Part shown: positions 8,430-18,023 of the stretch, in pieces | How positions within the stretch are numbered: the stretch's first letter is position 1 | How the letters are laid out: each line of letters begins with the position of its first letter | Assembly (NCBI GenBank): GCA_031374935.1 | Contig: JANMHB010000110.1 | Location: 18,555 to 82,554, forward strand | Length of the DNA stretch: 64,000 nt | Direction of reading: 5' to 3' | DNA from: JACMLX01 sp031374935 | GTDB taxonomy: Bacteria; Gemmatimonadota; Gemmatimonadetes; Gemmatimonadales; Gemmatimonadaceae | Made by a program: the position numbers and the translations under genes | The notes under the pieces: generated by a model | Told to the model about the DNA's origin: nothing | Database searches by the model: none | Seen by the model: the letters and a program-made list of their open reading frames with translations, nothing else

Positions 8430-9871
8430 GCAGCGGAGACATCGACTACGTCACAGGTATACTCGCGACGATGACCAATGCCGATCGGTTCACGCGCACG
8501 TCAGCCGATGAGAGTACGATGATCACCGTCGAGCGCGTCCCCAAGAAGACCGCAGCGTTCGTGACGGTCGTTCACCTGGGCAGCATCGTTGCGGTCGAAA
8601 CCTGCGATGTGACGCGCAGCGGTGCGCGAGCCAAGATCGTGAAGACGTGCTGCGAAGGGATTCGGGAGTACGTGGGCCAGGCGCTGCTCGAGCTCGCGAG
8701 CATGTTGGGTACGAGCACCTCCAGCAATGAGGTGACCCTCCCAGATGACAGCGGTCGGATGACGGTCGATTCGGACCCGTGGCCCGTCGCGGTGGAGGCT
8801 GCCGAGGTGCTGACGGCACTCCGTTCACAGATCGCTCAGCACGTCGCGCTCCCGCTGTACGGCGACATCGTGCTCGCGCTGTGGATCGCCCACACGTACT
8901 GGATCGGCTCGCTGCACTTCACGCCGTACCTCTGGCTGACGTCACCGACGAAGCAGTGCGGCAAGACGACGGTTCTTGAGCTCTGCGAGCTTCTGTCACG
9001 CCGCCCGTGGCGCCTGAGCAACCCGAGCGCCGCCGCTCTGTTCCGGATCATCGAGCTTGAACGCCCGACGCTGCTTCTCGACGAGTATGACACGTTGAAC
9101 GGGAACCGGCTCGACGATCTGACCGGCGTCTTGAACGATGGCTTCTCCGTCCGTGGCAAGGTGGCTCGGTGCGTCGGGGACGATCACGAAGTGCGGACGT
9201 TCTCCGTTTTCTGTGCCAAGGCCATCGCCGGCATCGGCACGACCCTGGCTGACGCGACTCGATCGCGATGCATCCGGCTCCCGATGGCTCGCGTGACCGG
9301 ACCGGTACTGGCCCGCCTGACGAGCCTCAGGACAGATCGCGCCGAGCGCTGGGCTGGCCCCCTTCGATCGCAGCTCTCACGTCTGGCGATCGATTCGGCG
9401 GACTCCATCGTCGAGCGACTTCGTGAGGGAGACGTGGTAATGCCAGAAGGGGTCGAGGGGCGTGATGCGCAGGTCTGGGAGGCGTTGCTGGCCATCGCCG
9501 ATCTGGCTGGTCCGGAGTGGGGAGCTGTCGCCCGTGAGGCGTGCTTGGCGCTCGTGAAGGCACGGCGGGCGGACGACGATGGCGATACGAAGGTGCGGCT
9601 CCTCCGGGACGTCCGCGCATACCTCAACGAGAGCAGCTGCGAGTCGGTCACGTCGAAGGACCTGATCGCATGGCTCATCGATGATGAGTCACGCGGGTGG
9701 GCCGACTATCGGGGCAAGGTCCTCAGCGCCGAGATGCTGGCGCGGCTGCTCAAGCCCTTCGGTCTGAAGCCCTTGAAGGTCCGGGAAGGTTCGAGCACGC
9801 CACGGGTCTGGTTGCGGTCCCAGCTCGAGCCGGTGTTCGACCAGTACCTCGAACCCATCGCGCCCGAGTGA
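8426..9871 (+). CDS. DUF3631-type P-loop ATPase (replication helicase-like)
   Basis: The 481-residue protein has a P-loop at about residues 172-182 (SPTKQCGKTTVLE) and a Walker B-like LLLDEYDTL about 45 residues later. The order and spacing are typical of DUF3631 proteins, which follow or are fused to Prim-Pol domains. The C-terminal third (...VTSKDLIAWLIDDE...LARLLKPFGLKP) is the usual DUF3631 helical/winged domain. It probably acts as a helicase or loader at the element's origin. It is coupled to the primase gene, and inverted repeats begin right after its stop codon. Confidence 0.8.
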   Translation: MSSGDIDYVTGILATMTNADRFTRTSADESTMITVERVPKKTAAFVTVVHLGSIVAVETCDVTRSGARAKIVKTCCEGIREYVGQALLELASMLGTSTSSNEVTLPDDSGRMTVDSDPWPVAVEAAEVLTALRSQIAQHVALPLYGDIVLALWIAHTYWIGSLHFTPYLWLTSPTKQCGKTTVLELCELLSRRPWRLSNPSAAALFRIIELERPTLLLDEYDTLNGNRLDDLTGVLNDGFSVRGKVARCVGDDHEVRTFSVFCAKAIAGIGTTLADATRSRCIRLPMARVTGPVLARLTSLRTDRAERWAGPLRSQLSRLAIDSADSIVERLREGDVVMPEGVEGRDAQVWEALLAIADLAGPEWGAVAREACLALVKARRADDDGDTKVRLLRDVRAYLNESSCESVTSKDLIAWLIDDESRGWADYRGKVLSAEMLARLLKPFGLKPLKVREGSSTPRVWLRSQLEPVFDQYLEPIAPE

Positions 9872-9880
9872 CTCGGAACG

Positions 9881-9938
9881 CGTGCCATACCCGACACACG
9901 CCCGACCATCGGTGTCATGTGTGTCGGGTGTGCCGGGC
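9881..9938. repeat. Inverted ACCCGACACAC repeats downstream of the replication ATPase gene
   Basis: The arms ACCCGACACAC (9889-9899) and GTGTGTCGGGT (9919-9929) face each other across 19 bases. The right arm is part of a longer block whose reverse complement nearly equals the 5575-5597 repeat. The inverted arms could be an origin core or a transcription terminator. There is no T-run, so origin-related iterons look more likely. Confidence 0.5.
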
Positions 9939-10143
9939 TTTCCGGTGGGAGGCGCATTTTTCGCGTGACCCGATGGGAAACCGTCGCTACGGAGAGCGCA
10001 GCTCCGAGGCGCCTGCAGAAGCGGTCATCGGCGGTCAGGCCAACAGGTGCTGGCGCCGTCAGTGCCCCGGCTGAGATTGTATGTTCAACAGCCGAGCTGC
10101 ACCTAATTGGGCGGCGCCTGATGTATCAGCCTCAGCCATTGCC

Positions 10144-11601
10144 ATGTTCGAGCAGACCTTCAAGAACATCGACGACATCCTGCACAAGGATGCCGGCTGC
10201 ACCAGCGAACTCGACTATACGGAGCAGTCGTCCTGGCTGCTCTTTCTGAAGTACCTCGACGCCCTCGAGCAGGACAAAGCCAATGAGGCGGCGCTGGAAG
10301 GGAAGAAGTACACCTTCATCCTAGCGCCCGAGTACCGCTGGGAGGCGTGGGCCGCCCCCAAGGACAAAGCGGGCAAGTTCGACCATAACTCGGCCAAGAC
10401 CGGCGACGACCTGCGCAAGCTCGTCGACGAGAAGCTCTTCCCGTATCTCGCCGGCTTCAAACAGCGCGCAAGTGGCCCGAACAAAATTGAGTACAAGATC
10501 GGTGAGGTGTTCGGCGAGATCAAAAACAAGATCCAGAGCGGCTACAACCTGCGCGACGTGATTGAGCTGGTGGACGAGCTGCGCTTCGGTTCACAGAGCG
10601 AGAAGCACGAGCTCTCGCACCTGTACGAAGCGAAGATCAAGAACATGGGCAACGCCGGTCGGAACGGCGGCGAGTACTACACGCCGCGTCCGCTGATTCG
10701 CGCCATGGTCACGGTGCTGGACCCGAAGATCGGTGAGCGCATCTACGACGGCGCCTGCGGCTCGGCTGGCTTCCTGTGCGAAGCGTATGACTACCTGCTT
10801 CCGAAGGCCACTAAGGCCGATGACCTGAAGACGTTGCAGACGCGCACGTTCTACGGCAAGGAGAAGAAGAGCCTTGCCTACGTGATCGCGATCATGAACA
10901 TGATCCTGCATGGGATCGAGGCGCCGAACGTCGTGCACGCGAACACGCTGGCCGAGAACATCAGCGACATCCAGGACAAGGATCGCTACGACTTGATCCT
11001 TGCAAACCCGCCGTTCGGCGGGAAGGAGCGCAAGGAGGTTCAGCAGAATTTTCCGATCAAGACCGGAGAGACGGCGTTCCTGTTCCTGCAGCACTTCATC
11101 AAAGCGCTGAAGGCAGGCGGGCGTGCGGCGATCGTGATCAAGAACACATTTTTGAGCAACACCGACAACGCAAGCACCAGCATTCGCAAGCTGCTGCTGG
11201 AAAGCAGCAACTTGCACACGGTACTGGACTGCCCAGGCGGAACGTTTCAGGGTGCCGGTGTGAAGACCGTGGTGCTGTTCTTTGAAAAGGGCGCGCCCAC
11301 GCGCAAGGTCTGGTTCTACCAACTGAACCCAGGCCGCAACATGGGCAAGACCAATCCACTGAATGATGGCGACTTGGTCGATTTCATCGAGCGCCAGAAG
11401 ACCTTCGCCGAGTCGGCGCAGAGCTGGTGTGTGGATGCGGCGGGCATCGATGCAAAGACTTTCGACCTGTCAGTCAAGAACCCGAACGGCGGCGAGGAGG
11501 GCGCGCTGCGCACGCCGCAGGACATCATCGATGAGATCACGGCGCTGGATGCTGAAAGCGCCGAAGTGCTGTCGACGATTCGAGGTCTAATTCCGCAATG
11601 A
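10144..11601 (+). CDS. hsdM: Type I restriction-modification methyltransferase subunit
   Basis: HsdM methylates adenine in the DNA site chosen by HsdS and is needed for the complete restriction complex. The product has 485 residues from the ATG at 10144, which matches the conserved family start MFEQTFKNIDDILHKDAG. An in-frame opening 63 bases upstream lacks family similarity. The N-terminal helical domain is followed by the SAM-binding motif DGACGSAGFL (~202-211) and the catalytic NPPF (~288-291, ILANPPFGG), which together mark an N6-adenine methylase. It overlaps hsdS by 4 bases. With hsdS and hsdR it forms a complete, apparently intact operon. Confidence 0.95.
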   Translation: MFEQTFKNIDDILHKDAGCTSELDYTEQSSWLLFLKYLDALEQDKANEAALEGKKYTFILAPEYRWEAWAAPKDKAGKFDHNSAKTGDDLRKLVDEKLFPYLAGFKQRASGPNKIEYKIGEVFGEIKNKIQSGYNLRDVIELVDELRFGSQSEKHELSHLYEAKIKNMGNAGRNGGEYYTPRPLIRAMVTVLDPKIGERIYDGACGSAGFLCEAYDYLLPKATKADDLKTLQTRTFYGKEKKSLAYVIAIMNMILHGIEAPNVVHANTLAENISDIQDKDRYDLILANPPFGGKERKEVQQNFPIKTGETAFLFLQHFIKALKAGGRAAIVIKNTFLSNTDNASTSIRKLLLESSNLHTVLDCPGGTFQGAGVKTVVLFFEKGAPTRKVWFYQLNPGRNMGKTNPLNDGDLVDFIERQKTFAESAQSWCVDAAGIDAKTFDLSVKNPNGGEEGALRTPQDIIDEITALDAESAEVLSTIRGLIPQ

Positions 11602-12731
11602 GAGATTGGGAGATTAAGTCGCTTGGCGACGTGTGCGAGATACTGGACAGCCGGAGGCGGCCCGTCACGAAGAAGGATCGTCGCGCCGGCGAGTATCCGT
11701 ACTACGGCGCGACCGGCATCGTTGACTACGTCGATGACTTCATTTTCGATGAGCGCTTAGTTCTCGTCGGTGAGGACGGAGCGAAGTGGGAATCAGGCGA
11801 TGGGACCGCGTTCGCTGTGTCTGGGCCATGCTGGGTCAACAATCATGCTCACGTGCTACGGCCGATTCGGCAAATCCTGCTCGACGACTGGCTTGTCTAC
11901 TACTTGGTTCATCAGGACTTGTCGCCCTTTGTGTCCGGGCTCACTGTCCCGAAGCTGAACCAAGCCAACCTCCGTGAGATTCCGGTTCCGTTGCCGCCGA
12001 TGTCCGAACAGCGCCGCATAGTTGCCATCCTCGACGAAGCATCCGAGGGTATCGCTACCGCCAAGGCCAACGCCGAACGGAACGTGCGAAACGTCGGGGA
12101 GCTATTCGAGTCTGATGCGAGGCAACTCTTTCTGCAGGGTGCGGAGCGCTGGCAGTCAAGAACACTTGACCAACTTTCGACGAACCTTGACAGCAAGCGT
12201 GTCCCGATCACGAAGAGCGAAAGAGAACCCGGCGAGTTTCCTTACTATGGTGCGTCGGGCATCGTAGACTACGTGGCCGACTACCTCTTCGACGGCGAAG
12301 CGCTCTTGATATCTGAAGACGGAGCGAACTTGCTCGCACGATCGACACCGATTGCCTTCTCAGTGTCCGGCAAGTATTGGGTCAATAACCATGCACACAT
12401 TCTCAAGTTTGAGCACCGACCGACGCAGCGGTTCGTTGAGTTCTATCTCGAGAGCATTCCGCTCGACGCGTACATCACGGGTGCGGCTCAACCAAAGCTG
12501 AATCAGAAGGCTCTGAACTCAATTCCAATCGCAATCCCCGACACATTGGCCGAGCAATCACAGGTGGTTGCGCGGTTGGAGGCTCTCTCAGAGCAATGTG
12601 AGGCGATGCAAGGAATCTATGAACGGAAGCTGGCGGTGCTTGACGAGTTGAAGTCGGCACTGCTGTCGCGCGCCTTCACTGGAGGATTGACGGATATGTC
12701 CGTCAACCGACAGGTCGCAGAGGTCGCATGA
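11598..12731 (+). CDS. hsdS: Type I restriction-modification specificity subunit
   Basis: HsdS sets the DNA sequence recognised by the complex. The 377-residue protein has two target-recognition domains (~1-135 and ~190-325). Each is followed by a conserved helical spacer (LPPMSEQRRIVAILDEAS... and LAEQSQVVARLEALSEQ...), which keep the domains a fixed distance apart. The two domains are unusually alike: GEYPYYGATGIVDYV versus GEFPYYGASGIVDYV, and WVNNHAHVL versus WVNNHAHIL. This suggests similar half-sites. The start ATG overlaps the hsdM stop and the stop overlaps the hsdR start, so translation is coupled. HsdS genes are often recombined, but this one looks intact. Confidence 0.93.
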   Translation: MRDWEIKSLGDVCEILDSRRRPVTKKDRRAGEYPYYGATGIVDYVDDFIFDERLVLVGEDGAKWESGDGTAFAVSGPCWVNNHAHVLRPIRQILLDDWLVYYLVHQDLSPFVSGLTVPKLNQANLREIPVPLPPMSEQRRIVAILDEASEGIATAKANAERNVRNVGELFESDARQLFLQGAERWQSRTLDQLSTNLDSKRVPITKSEREPGEFPYYGASGIVDYVADYLFDGEALLISEDGANLLARSTPIAFSVSGKYWVNNHAHILKFEHRPTQRFVEFYLESIPLDAYITGAAQPKLNQKALNSIPIAIPDTLAEQSQVVARLEALSEQCEAMQGIYERKLAVLDELKSALLSRAFTGGLTDMSVNRQVAEVA

Positions 12732-15070
12732 ACGAAGCCGAAACACGCGCTGAGCACATTGACCCCTCCCTGAAGTCCTCTGGCTGGGGCGTGATTGAAG
12801 GCAGCCGAGTTCTGCGCGAGCACGGCATCACCCTCGGGCGGCTGCAGGGTAGCGGTGGCAAGAACGCGCGGGCCAAGGCCGAGATTGCCGACTATGTGCT
12901 CGTCTACCGTAACACCAAGCTCGCCATCATCGAAGCGAAGGCGTGGGACAAGCCACTTACTGAAGGGGTTGGTCAGGCGAAGAGCTACGCTGCCAAGCTG
13001 GCTGTCCGGTTGGCCTATGCGACCAACGGCCAGGCGATCTACCGCATCGACATGTCCACCGGCGCCGAGGGCGAGGTGGCCGCGTACCCGACGCCCGATG
13101 AGCTATGGGCGCTGACCTTCGCCGAGTCGAATGCGTGGCGGGATCGGTTCGCCGCCATCCCGTTCGAGGACAAGGGCGGGAGCTGGCAGGGGCGTTACTA
13201 CCAGGACATCGCCATCTCCCGCGTGCTTGAGGCGATCGCCACCGGCCGCGATCGCATCTTGCTCACGCTGGCAACCGGCACCGGCAAGACCTTCATCGCA
13301 TTCCAGCTGGCGTGGAAGCTGTTTCAGTCGCGCTGGAATCTCGGTGACTGGAAGACCTCCGCCGAGCCAAGCCGCCAGCCCCGCGTGCTATTCCTTGCCG
13401 ACCGAAACAACCTCGCAGACCAGGCATACAACGCCTTCTCTGCGTTCCCAGCCGACGCGCTCGTGCGCATCGATCCCGAGGAAATCCGGAAAAAGGGCAA
13501 GGTCCCGAAGAACGGCAGCATCTTCTTCACGATCTTCCAGACCTTCATGAGCGGTCCGGGCGACACGCCGTACTTCGGCGACTACTCGCCCGACTTCTTT
13601 GACCTGATCATCATCGACGAGTGCCACCGTGGCGGCGCAAAGGATGAAGGGCGCTGGCGCGCGATTCTGGAGTACTTCAAGCCCGCCGTGCAGCTCGGCC
13701 TCACCGCCACGCCGAAGCGGCAGAACAACGCCGACACCTACGCCTACTTCGGCGAGCCGGTCTACACGTATTCTCTGAAGGAAGGGATCAACGACGGCTT
13801 CCTGACTCCGTTCAGGGTCCGCCAGATCGCCACGACCCTCGACGAGTACGTCTACACTCCCGACGACGAGGTGGTCGAGGGCGAGGTGGAGCAGGGGAAG
13901 CGCTATACAGAGAGTGAGTTCAACAAGTCCATCGAGATCCGCGAGCGCGAGGCGCACCGCGTGAAGCTGCTTATGGAGATGATCGACCAGAAGGAAAAGA
14001 CGATCGTCTTCTGCGCGAACCAGAACCACGCGCTGCTGATCCGGGACCTGATCAACCAGTCCAAGACGAGCACCAACCCGCTGTACTGCGTGCGTGTGAC
14101 CGCCAATGACGGCGCGCTCGGCGACCAGCACCTGCGTGATTTCCGTGACAACGAGAAGACATTTCCCACGGTCCTCACGACGTCACAGAAGCTGAGCACC
14201 GGCGTCGACGCCCTGAACGTGCGGAACATCGTCCTGCTGCGGCCCGTGAATTCGATGATCGAATTCAGGCAGATCATCGGGCGAGGTACGCGGCTCTACG
14301 ATGGCAAGGACTACTTCACGATCTACGACTTCGTGAAGGCGCATCACCATTTCAATGATCCGGAGTGGGATGGCGAGCCGCTGGAGCCGGAGCCGTCCGG
14401 TCCGAAAGTGCCGCGAGTTACCGGCGAACCTGATCCAGACCGGGACCGCGGCGGCGATCCGCCGCCAACGGACAGCCGGCCGACGAGAATCAAGGTTAAG
14501 CTCGCGGATGGCAAGGAGCGCACGATCCAGAGCATGAGCTCCGTCAGCTACTGGAGCCCCGACGGCCGGATGATGTCGGCGACACAGTTCTTGAAGGAAC
14601 TGTTCGGCACCCTGCCGACCTTCTTTGCCGACGAGGATGAGCTGCGGCGCATCTGGAGTGCCCCAGACACGCGCCGGAAGCTGCTCGATGGCCTAGCGGA
14701 GAAGGGCTATTCGCGCGAGCGCCTGGGTGACATGCAGCGCGCGATCGAGGCCGAGGACAGTGACTTGTACGACGTCCTGGCGTACGTCGCGTTTTGTACG
14801 GCGCCGATCGCGCGATCCATACGGGCAGGCTATGCACGTGTGGCGAGTTCAGCGCAGTTCTCGGCGAAGCAGCGCGCGTTCGTTGAATTCGTGCTTCTAC
14901 AGTATCAGGTCCACGGGGTCGACGAACTCGAAAGCGACAAGCTGACTCCGCTGCTGAAGCTCAAGTACGGAGGAGCATTGAATGATGCCTTTTCAGAGCT
15001 TGGCCCCGCTGACAGAGTCAGAAGTCTCTTTGTCGGACTGCAGCGCGATCTGTATCAGCCGTTTGTGTAG
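12728..15070 (+). CDS. hsdR: Type I restriction endonuclease subunit
   Basis: HsdR is the translocating, DNA-cutting subunit. The 780-residue protein has an N-terminal PD-(D/E)xK nuclease (D55, E69, K71 in IIEAK), a superfamily 2 helicase core with Walker A GTGK (~184-187) and DECH (~297-300), LGLTATPKR, and later helicase motifs including IIGRGTRLYDG. A proline-rich linker (~560-590) joins a C-terminal helical domain that docks on the methylase. The length and motif order match EcoEI-type HsdR. The ATG overlaps the hsdS stop. All key residues are present, so the enzyme is probably active. Confidence 0.95.
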   Translation: MNEAETRAEHIDPSLKSSGWGVIEGSRVLREHGITLGRLQGSGGKNARAKAEIADYVLVYRNTKLAIIEAKAWDKPLTEGVGQAKSYAAKLAVRLAYATNGQAIYRIDMSTGAEGEVAAYPTPDELWALTFAESNAWRDRFAAIPFEDKGGSWQGRYYQDIAISRVLEAIATGRDRILLTLATGTGKTFIAFQLAWKLFQSRWNLGDWKTSAEPSRQPRVLFLADRNNLADQAYNAFSAFPADALVRIDPEEIRKKGKVPKNGSIFFTIFQTFMSGPGDTPYFGDYSPDFFDLIIIDECHRGGAKDEGRWRAILEYFKPAVQLGLTATPKRQNNADTYAYFGEPVYTYSLKEGINDGFLTPFRVRQIATTLDEYVYTPDDEVVEGEVEQGKRYTESEFNKSIEIREREAHRVKLLMEMIDQKEKTIVFCANQNHALLIRDLINQSKTSTNPLYCVRVTANDGALGDQHLRDFRDNEKTFPTVLTTSQKLSTGVDALNVRNIVLLRPVNSMIEFRQIIGRGTRLYDGKDYFTIYDFVKAHHHFNDPEWDGEPLEPEPSGPKVPRVTGEPDPDRDRGGDPPPTDSRPTRIKVKLADGKERTIQSMSSVSYWSPDGRMMSATQFLKELFGTLPTFFADEDELRRIWSAPDTRRKLLDGLAEKGYSRERLGDMQRAIEAEDSDLYDVLAYVAFCTAPIARSIRAGYARVASSAQFSAKQRAFVEFVLLQYQVHGVDELESDKLTPLLKLKYGGALNDAFSELGPADRVRSLFVGLQRDLYQPFV

Positions 15071-15146
15071 TCGGTGCCGACTTGCAATCGGGTCATCTAA
15101 GAAGGAAAATGAATAGCCCAAAGCGAAATCCTTCCGTGAGCGAATA

Positions 15147-15986
15147 TTGAGTGACTCCCCGATAGAACCGGTTGTCAAGGCGACACAGGCAGTGGCAAGC
15201 GCCAATGACCAAGGCATCGCTGGAGCGCTCGGCCTTGCGATCGGCACACTCGGTCAAGCGAGCAGTTTGCTGCTTGTCGGTTCCACGGTTGCCTACGCAG
15301 TTGGATGGCGGGCCGCGTCGAGCTATTACTCAGAGTTCGGAGCAGATTGGCTGGTAAGTGACCTCCGGCCGTCAGAGCTCATTGCGTTTAGCGCAGTGTT
15401 TGGTGTCATTTTTTGCCTGACAGCGCTGAGCAACATTGCGAGCCTGAGCACGAGCGCAATTTCAGAAACCTACGTTCGTAGAGCGGCGCTCTTCCTCTAC
15501 CTCGCGGCAACTGTCTTCGGACTAATTTCGGGGAATAGCTGGAGGCCCTTCGGTGTAGACACGGACTCGCTAACAGCATTTCTGTCTGCCGTGCTTTATA
15601 CCGCCGGTCTTGGTTTCGGCGCAGCTGAATTTATCGCCCGGCTTCGAAGCACAAGGCTGAAGTGGGACGGCAGTCACTTCTGGATAGTTTACGTCGCTGC
15701 TCTCGGAGCGCTCACTCAGGCTCCGGTCGCGCTTGGGAAGGCACGTGCGGCAGACGACCTTCATCCTGTGTCATCGTCACTACCAAAGGTCGTACTCGAT
15801 CCACCCGAGCCGCACGACTGGCGTTTGTTGCGGTATGGTAGCAACGGACTGATTTTAGTGGCGCTGGACTCGGCGAGCGGGTATCCAGCCCTGAGAGTCG
15901 TCGATGCCAAGCAGGTCAAGGAGATACGGAGTCCGCGACGCGTGCGTCCTCGCGACGAGCTTCGGCCGACGGTGAAAACGAAGTAG
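15147..15986 (+). CDS. Multi-span membrane protein of unknown function, next to hsdR
   Basis: The 279-residue protein has about five hydrophobic segments in residues ~25-205 (for example LGQASSLLLVGSTVAYAVGW, AFSAVFGVIFCLTALSN, AALFLYLAATVFGLIS, IVYVAALGALTQAPVAL) and a soluble C-terminal tail of about 75 residues (~205-279). I recognise no family. The start is a TTG (15147). No ATG lies upstream in frame, and a GTG at codon 16 is an alternative. It follows hsdR by 76 bases on the same strand and may be cotranscribed. It converges on the next gene with a 46-base gap. Its codons look less GC-biased than the core genes, consistent with transferred cargo. Confidence 0.65.
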   Translation: MSDSPIEPVVKATQAVASANDQGIAGALGLAIGTLGQASSLLLVGSTVAYAVGWRAASSYYSEFGADWLVSDLRPSELIAFSAVFGVIFCLTALSNIASLSTSAISETYVRRAALFLYLAATVFGLISGNSWRPFGVDTDSLTAFLSAVLYTAGLGFGAAEFIARLRSTRLKWDGSHFWIVYVAALGALTQAPVALGKARAADDLHPVSSSLPKVVLDPPEPHDWRLLRYGSNGLILVALDSASGYPALRVVDAKQVKEIRSPRRVRPRDELRPTVKTK

Positions 15987-16032
15987 TCCCTGAAGCCGAA
16001 CGGAAGTTTGCGAATCGATCTACCTCGTCAGG

Positions 16033-17751
16033 CTAAGACGGCGCGAAGGCGCGCAATCGAACGTCGATTTGAGTTTGAGAGAAAAGTGCGTTTGCGGCGG
16101 CATCGATCTGCACTGCGAGTGCGGCTGAAGCATCCGTACCCTGATTGAGGTGTTCGATGAGAATGAATGCGTCGATGCTCTCGGGCCAGAGCATTCGGCT
16201 TCGATGTACGAGAACAGCCATTTCGTCCGCATTTGTGTTCAGAGTTGACCCTCGCCCAACGAGCAACGGGCTTCGCAGCATAGAATTGTGAAGTTCCGCA
16301 AGCGGCGTGACTGGTGCCCACAGGGCGATGCATCTGTCACGCAGCTCTTTTTGGTCAACAATCAGCTCGAGCTCAGTTACGAGCAGACTGACACGCTCTT
16401 CGGTGGTCGCAATCGTGGGATACTTCGCGTCCAATCCCAATACCGCAAACCAGTGTCTACTCAGTTGGTCGACTGTGCCGAAGTTTAGGAGGAATCTTGC
16501 AAGAGCCACTGCGAAAGGGAGCATCGCCGGCCGGTCAAGCTCGAATGGTGGAGAAGTTCCGTCTGATTGCTGCTGCTCCACTTCAACTTGTGGAGCTATT
16601 GCCTCCATTAAACCGTTCGACTCACTCTCGGGCAGAGCGCCTCTAAGCTCAAATCGCTCCGGCTTCAGCGTGACGTCCTTGGCGACTCTGGCTGAAAAGG
16701 TCTCAACAAACTGAATTCGCGGATCCTCTCCCACATCGCTCGGTAGCTCTCGCGGTGTGCTCTTCCATACGAGCATCGGATAGAGCTCCCCTTCAGCGGC
16801 GGTCTCGCCCGTGCCGCCACTCAGTGTCCCCCAGAAATACTTTGTTTGGTGGATCTCGCACGGCATTGCGTAGCCAGCAGCACTGAGCACCTCTACCGTC
16901 GGATGGTCCAAGCCGCTGTACTTCAAGACTGCGCTCCGGAGATAGCTGGCGGTCTTCGAGAGAACCTCACGTGCCTTAACGTGTATATCTCGAAGCGGCG
17001 AGTAGCCGTGTTCGAGTCCGTCGCTGGCCTCCTTCGCCATCTTGTACGTGGCGTCATCGCCCTGGAACACGAGTCTTCGCCTAACCTCTGCGTCGAGTAC
17101 CTTGAGTTCGACGCCCCAGTATGAGACTAGCTGATCCTTAGTGAGTTTGTTAGACAGCATGAACGATGCTCGAGCTACCTCGGTGATCGTCTCGACGCCG
17201 AAGTAGAGATTGGCCATTGCGTAAGTCTCGCGGCCCGGCAGAGTGTTCTGCAGCGCCTCGTAGTAGTGAACGCAGCACCTGTGCAGGCGCTCGCCAGACT
17301 GGTGTGAGGCGAGCATGCTTATGAGCGACTGGCATTCGGCTATAGGGACACGCCTTTTCGCTACGGGCAGGACGCGCCCGTCGAGCAGGAACTGCTGGAC
17401 GAATGGGCGCTGCTCCCCGGTCGCGCGCAGTTCGTAACCTAGATGAACCTGCAGATCATATATGGGAGCGTTCGTAGCGAGCGACACCATCGGTAGGATC
17501 GCACTGGCGACTCGAACGAACTCGTCGATCGCGGCTTCGAGGTTTGGTGCGGCGCCGACTATCTCGACGCAGAGGGATCGTGGAACCGGTTTCGCAAAGC
17601 CCACAAGTTTGCCGCGCTGAGTTGCGAACTGCAGCGAAGCGGTTCCAAACCGAGTCTGAACATTCTCGAGAATCAGCGATGACCCCAAAGCGAAGATTGC
17701 TGCAGAGCTGCTTTGCGCGATTACCGCGAAACGTGGCGTATTCAGTGCCAT
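16033..17751 (-). CDS. Unrecognised 571-residue island protein with a degenerate HEPN-like segment
   Basis: I know no family for this protein. The ATG at 17749-17751 is preferred: the upstream extension to 17913 is basic, Ser/Cys-rich and lacks secondary-structure-like patterning. The N-terminal ~190 residues look alpha/beta. A helical middle part contains EASDGLEHGYSPL followed by a long helix, reminiscent of the ARNxLEHG helix of HEPN/ApeA-like proteins, but without the Arg-Asn pair. The C-terminal ~200 residues are helical (ELELIVDQKELRDRCIALWAP...). No P-loop, nuclease or membrane segment is visible. It lies 273 bases downstream of the TIR gene on the same strand and converges with the membrane protein gene. 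A defence role is inferred from location only. Confidence 0.65.
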   Translation of the reverse strand: MALNTPRFAVIAQSSSAAIFALGSSLILENVQTRFGTASLQFATQRGKLVGFAKPVPRSLCVEIVGAAPNLEAAIDEFVRVASAILPMVSLATNAPIYDLQVHLGYELRATGEQRPFVQQFLLDGRVLPVAKRRVPIAECQSLISMLASHQSGERLHRCCVHYYEALQNTLPGRETYAMANLYFGVETITEVARASFMLSNKLTKDQLVSYWGVELKVLDAEVRRRLVFQGDDATYKMAKEASDGLEHGYSPLRDIHVKAREVLSKTASYLRSAVLKYSGLDHPTVEVLSAAGYAMPCEIHQTKYFWGTLSGGTGETAAEGELYPMLVWKSTPRELPSDVGEDPRIQFVETFSARVAKDVTLKPERFELRGALPESESNGLMEAIAPQVEVEQQQSDGTSPPFELDRPAMLPFAVALARFLLNFGTVDQLSRHWFAVLGLDAKYPTIATTEERVSLLVTELELIVDQKELRDRCIALWAPVTPLAELHNSMLRSPLLVGRGSTLNTNADEMAVLVHRSRMLWPESIDAFILIEHLNQGTDASAALAVQIDAAANALFSQTQIDVRLRAFAPS

Positions 17752-18023
17752 CAAATTGTCTCGGGGAGACGTGGAGTCGCCCCGGCGACAGTGGTCTCCA
17801 TGATTAAATGGATAGGAAGTCACGTGTTCGAATTGCGCTGCCTCGCACCGAGAGCTTGACTTGAGACTTTTAGCAGAACAACGGTCCCGACGTGCGCGCC
17901 AGTCTGCGAGCAACAGGTCTCGGAAGCTTGATTTCGAACATACAACGGCAGACGGACCAACACTTTTGGCTCGCGCAGGGAGCGGCGCGAGTTCGCCAAG
18001 AGCGTTGATCTCGAAATGAAGTC

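Noticed and set aside
17752..17913. Upstream extension of the 571-residue protein to 17913
   Set aside because: The extra 54 codons look like non-coding sequence (basic, Ser- and Cys-rich); the internal ATG at 17751 fits better.
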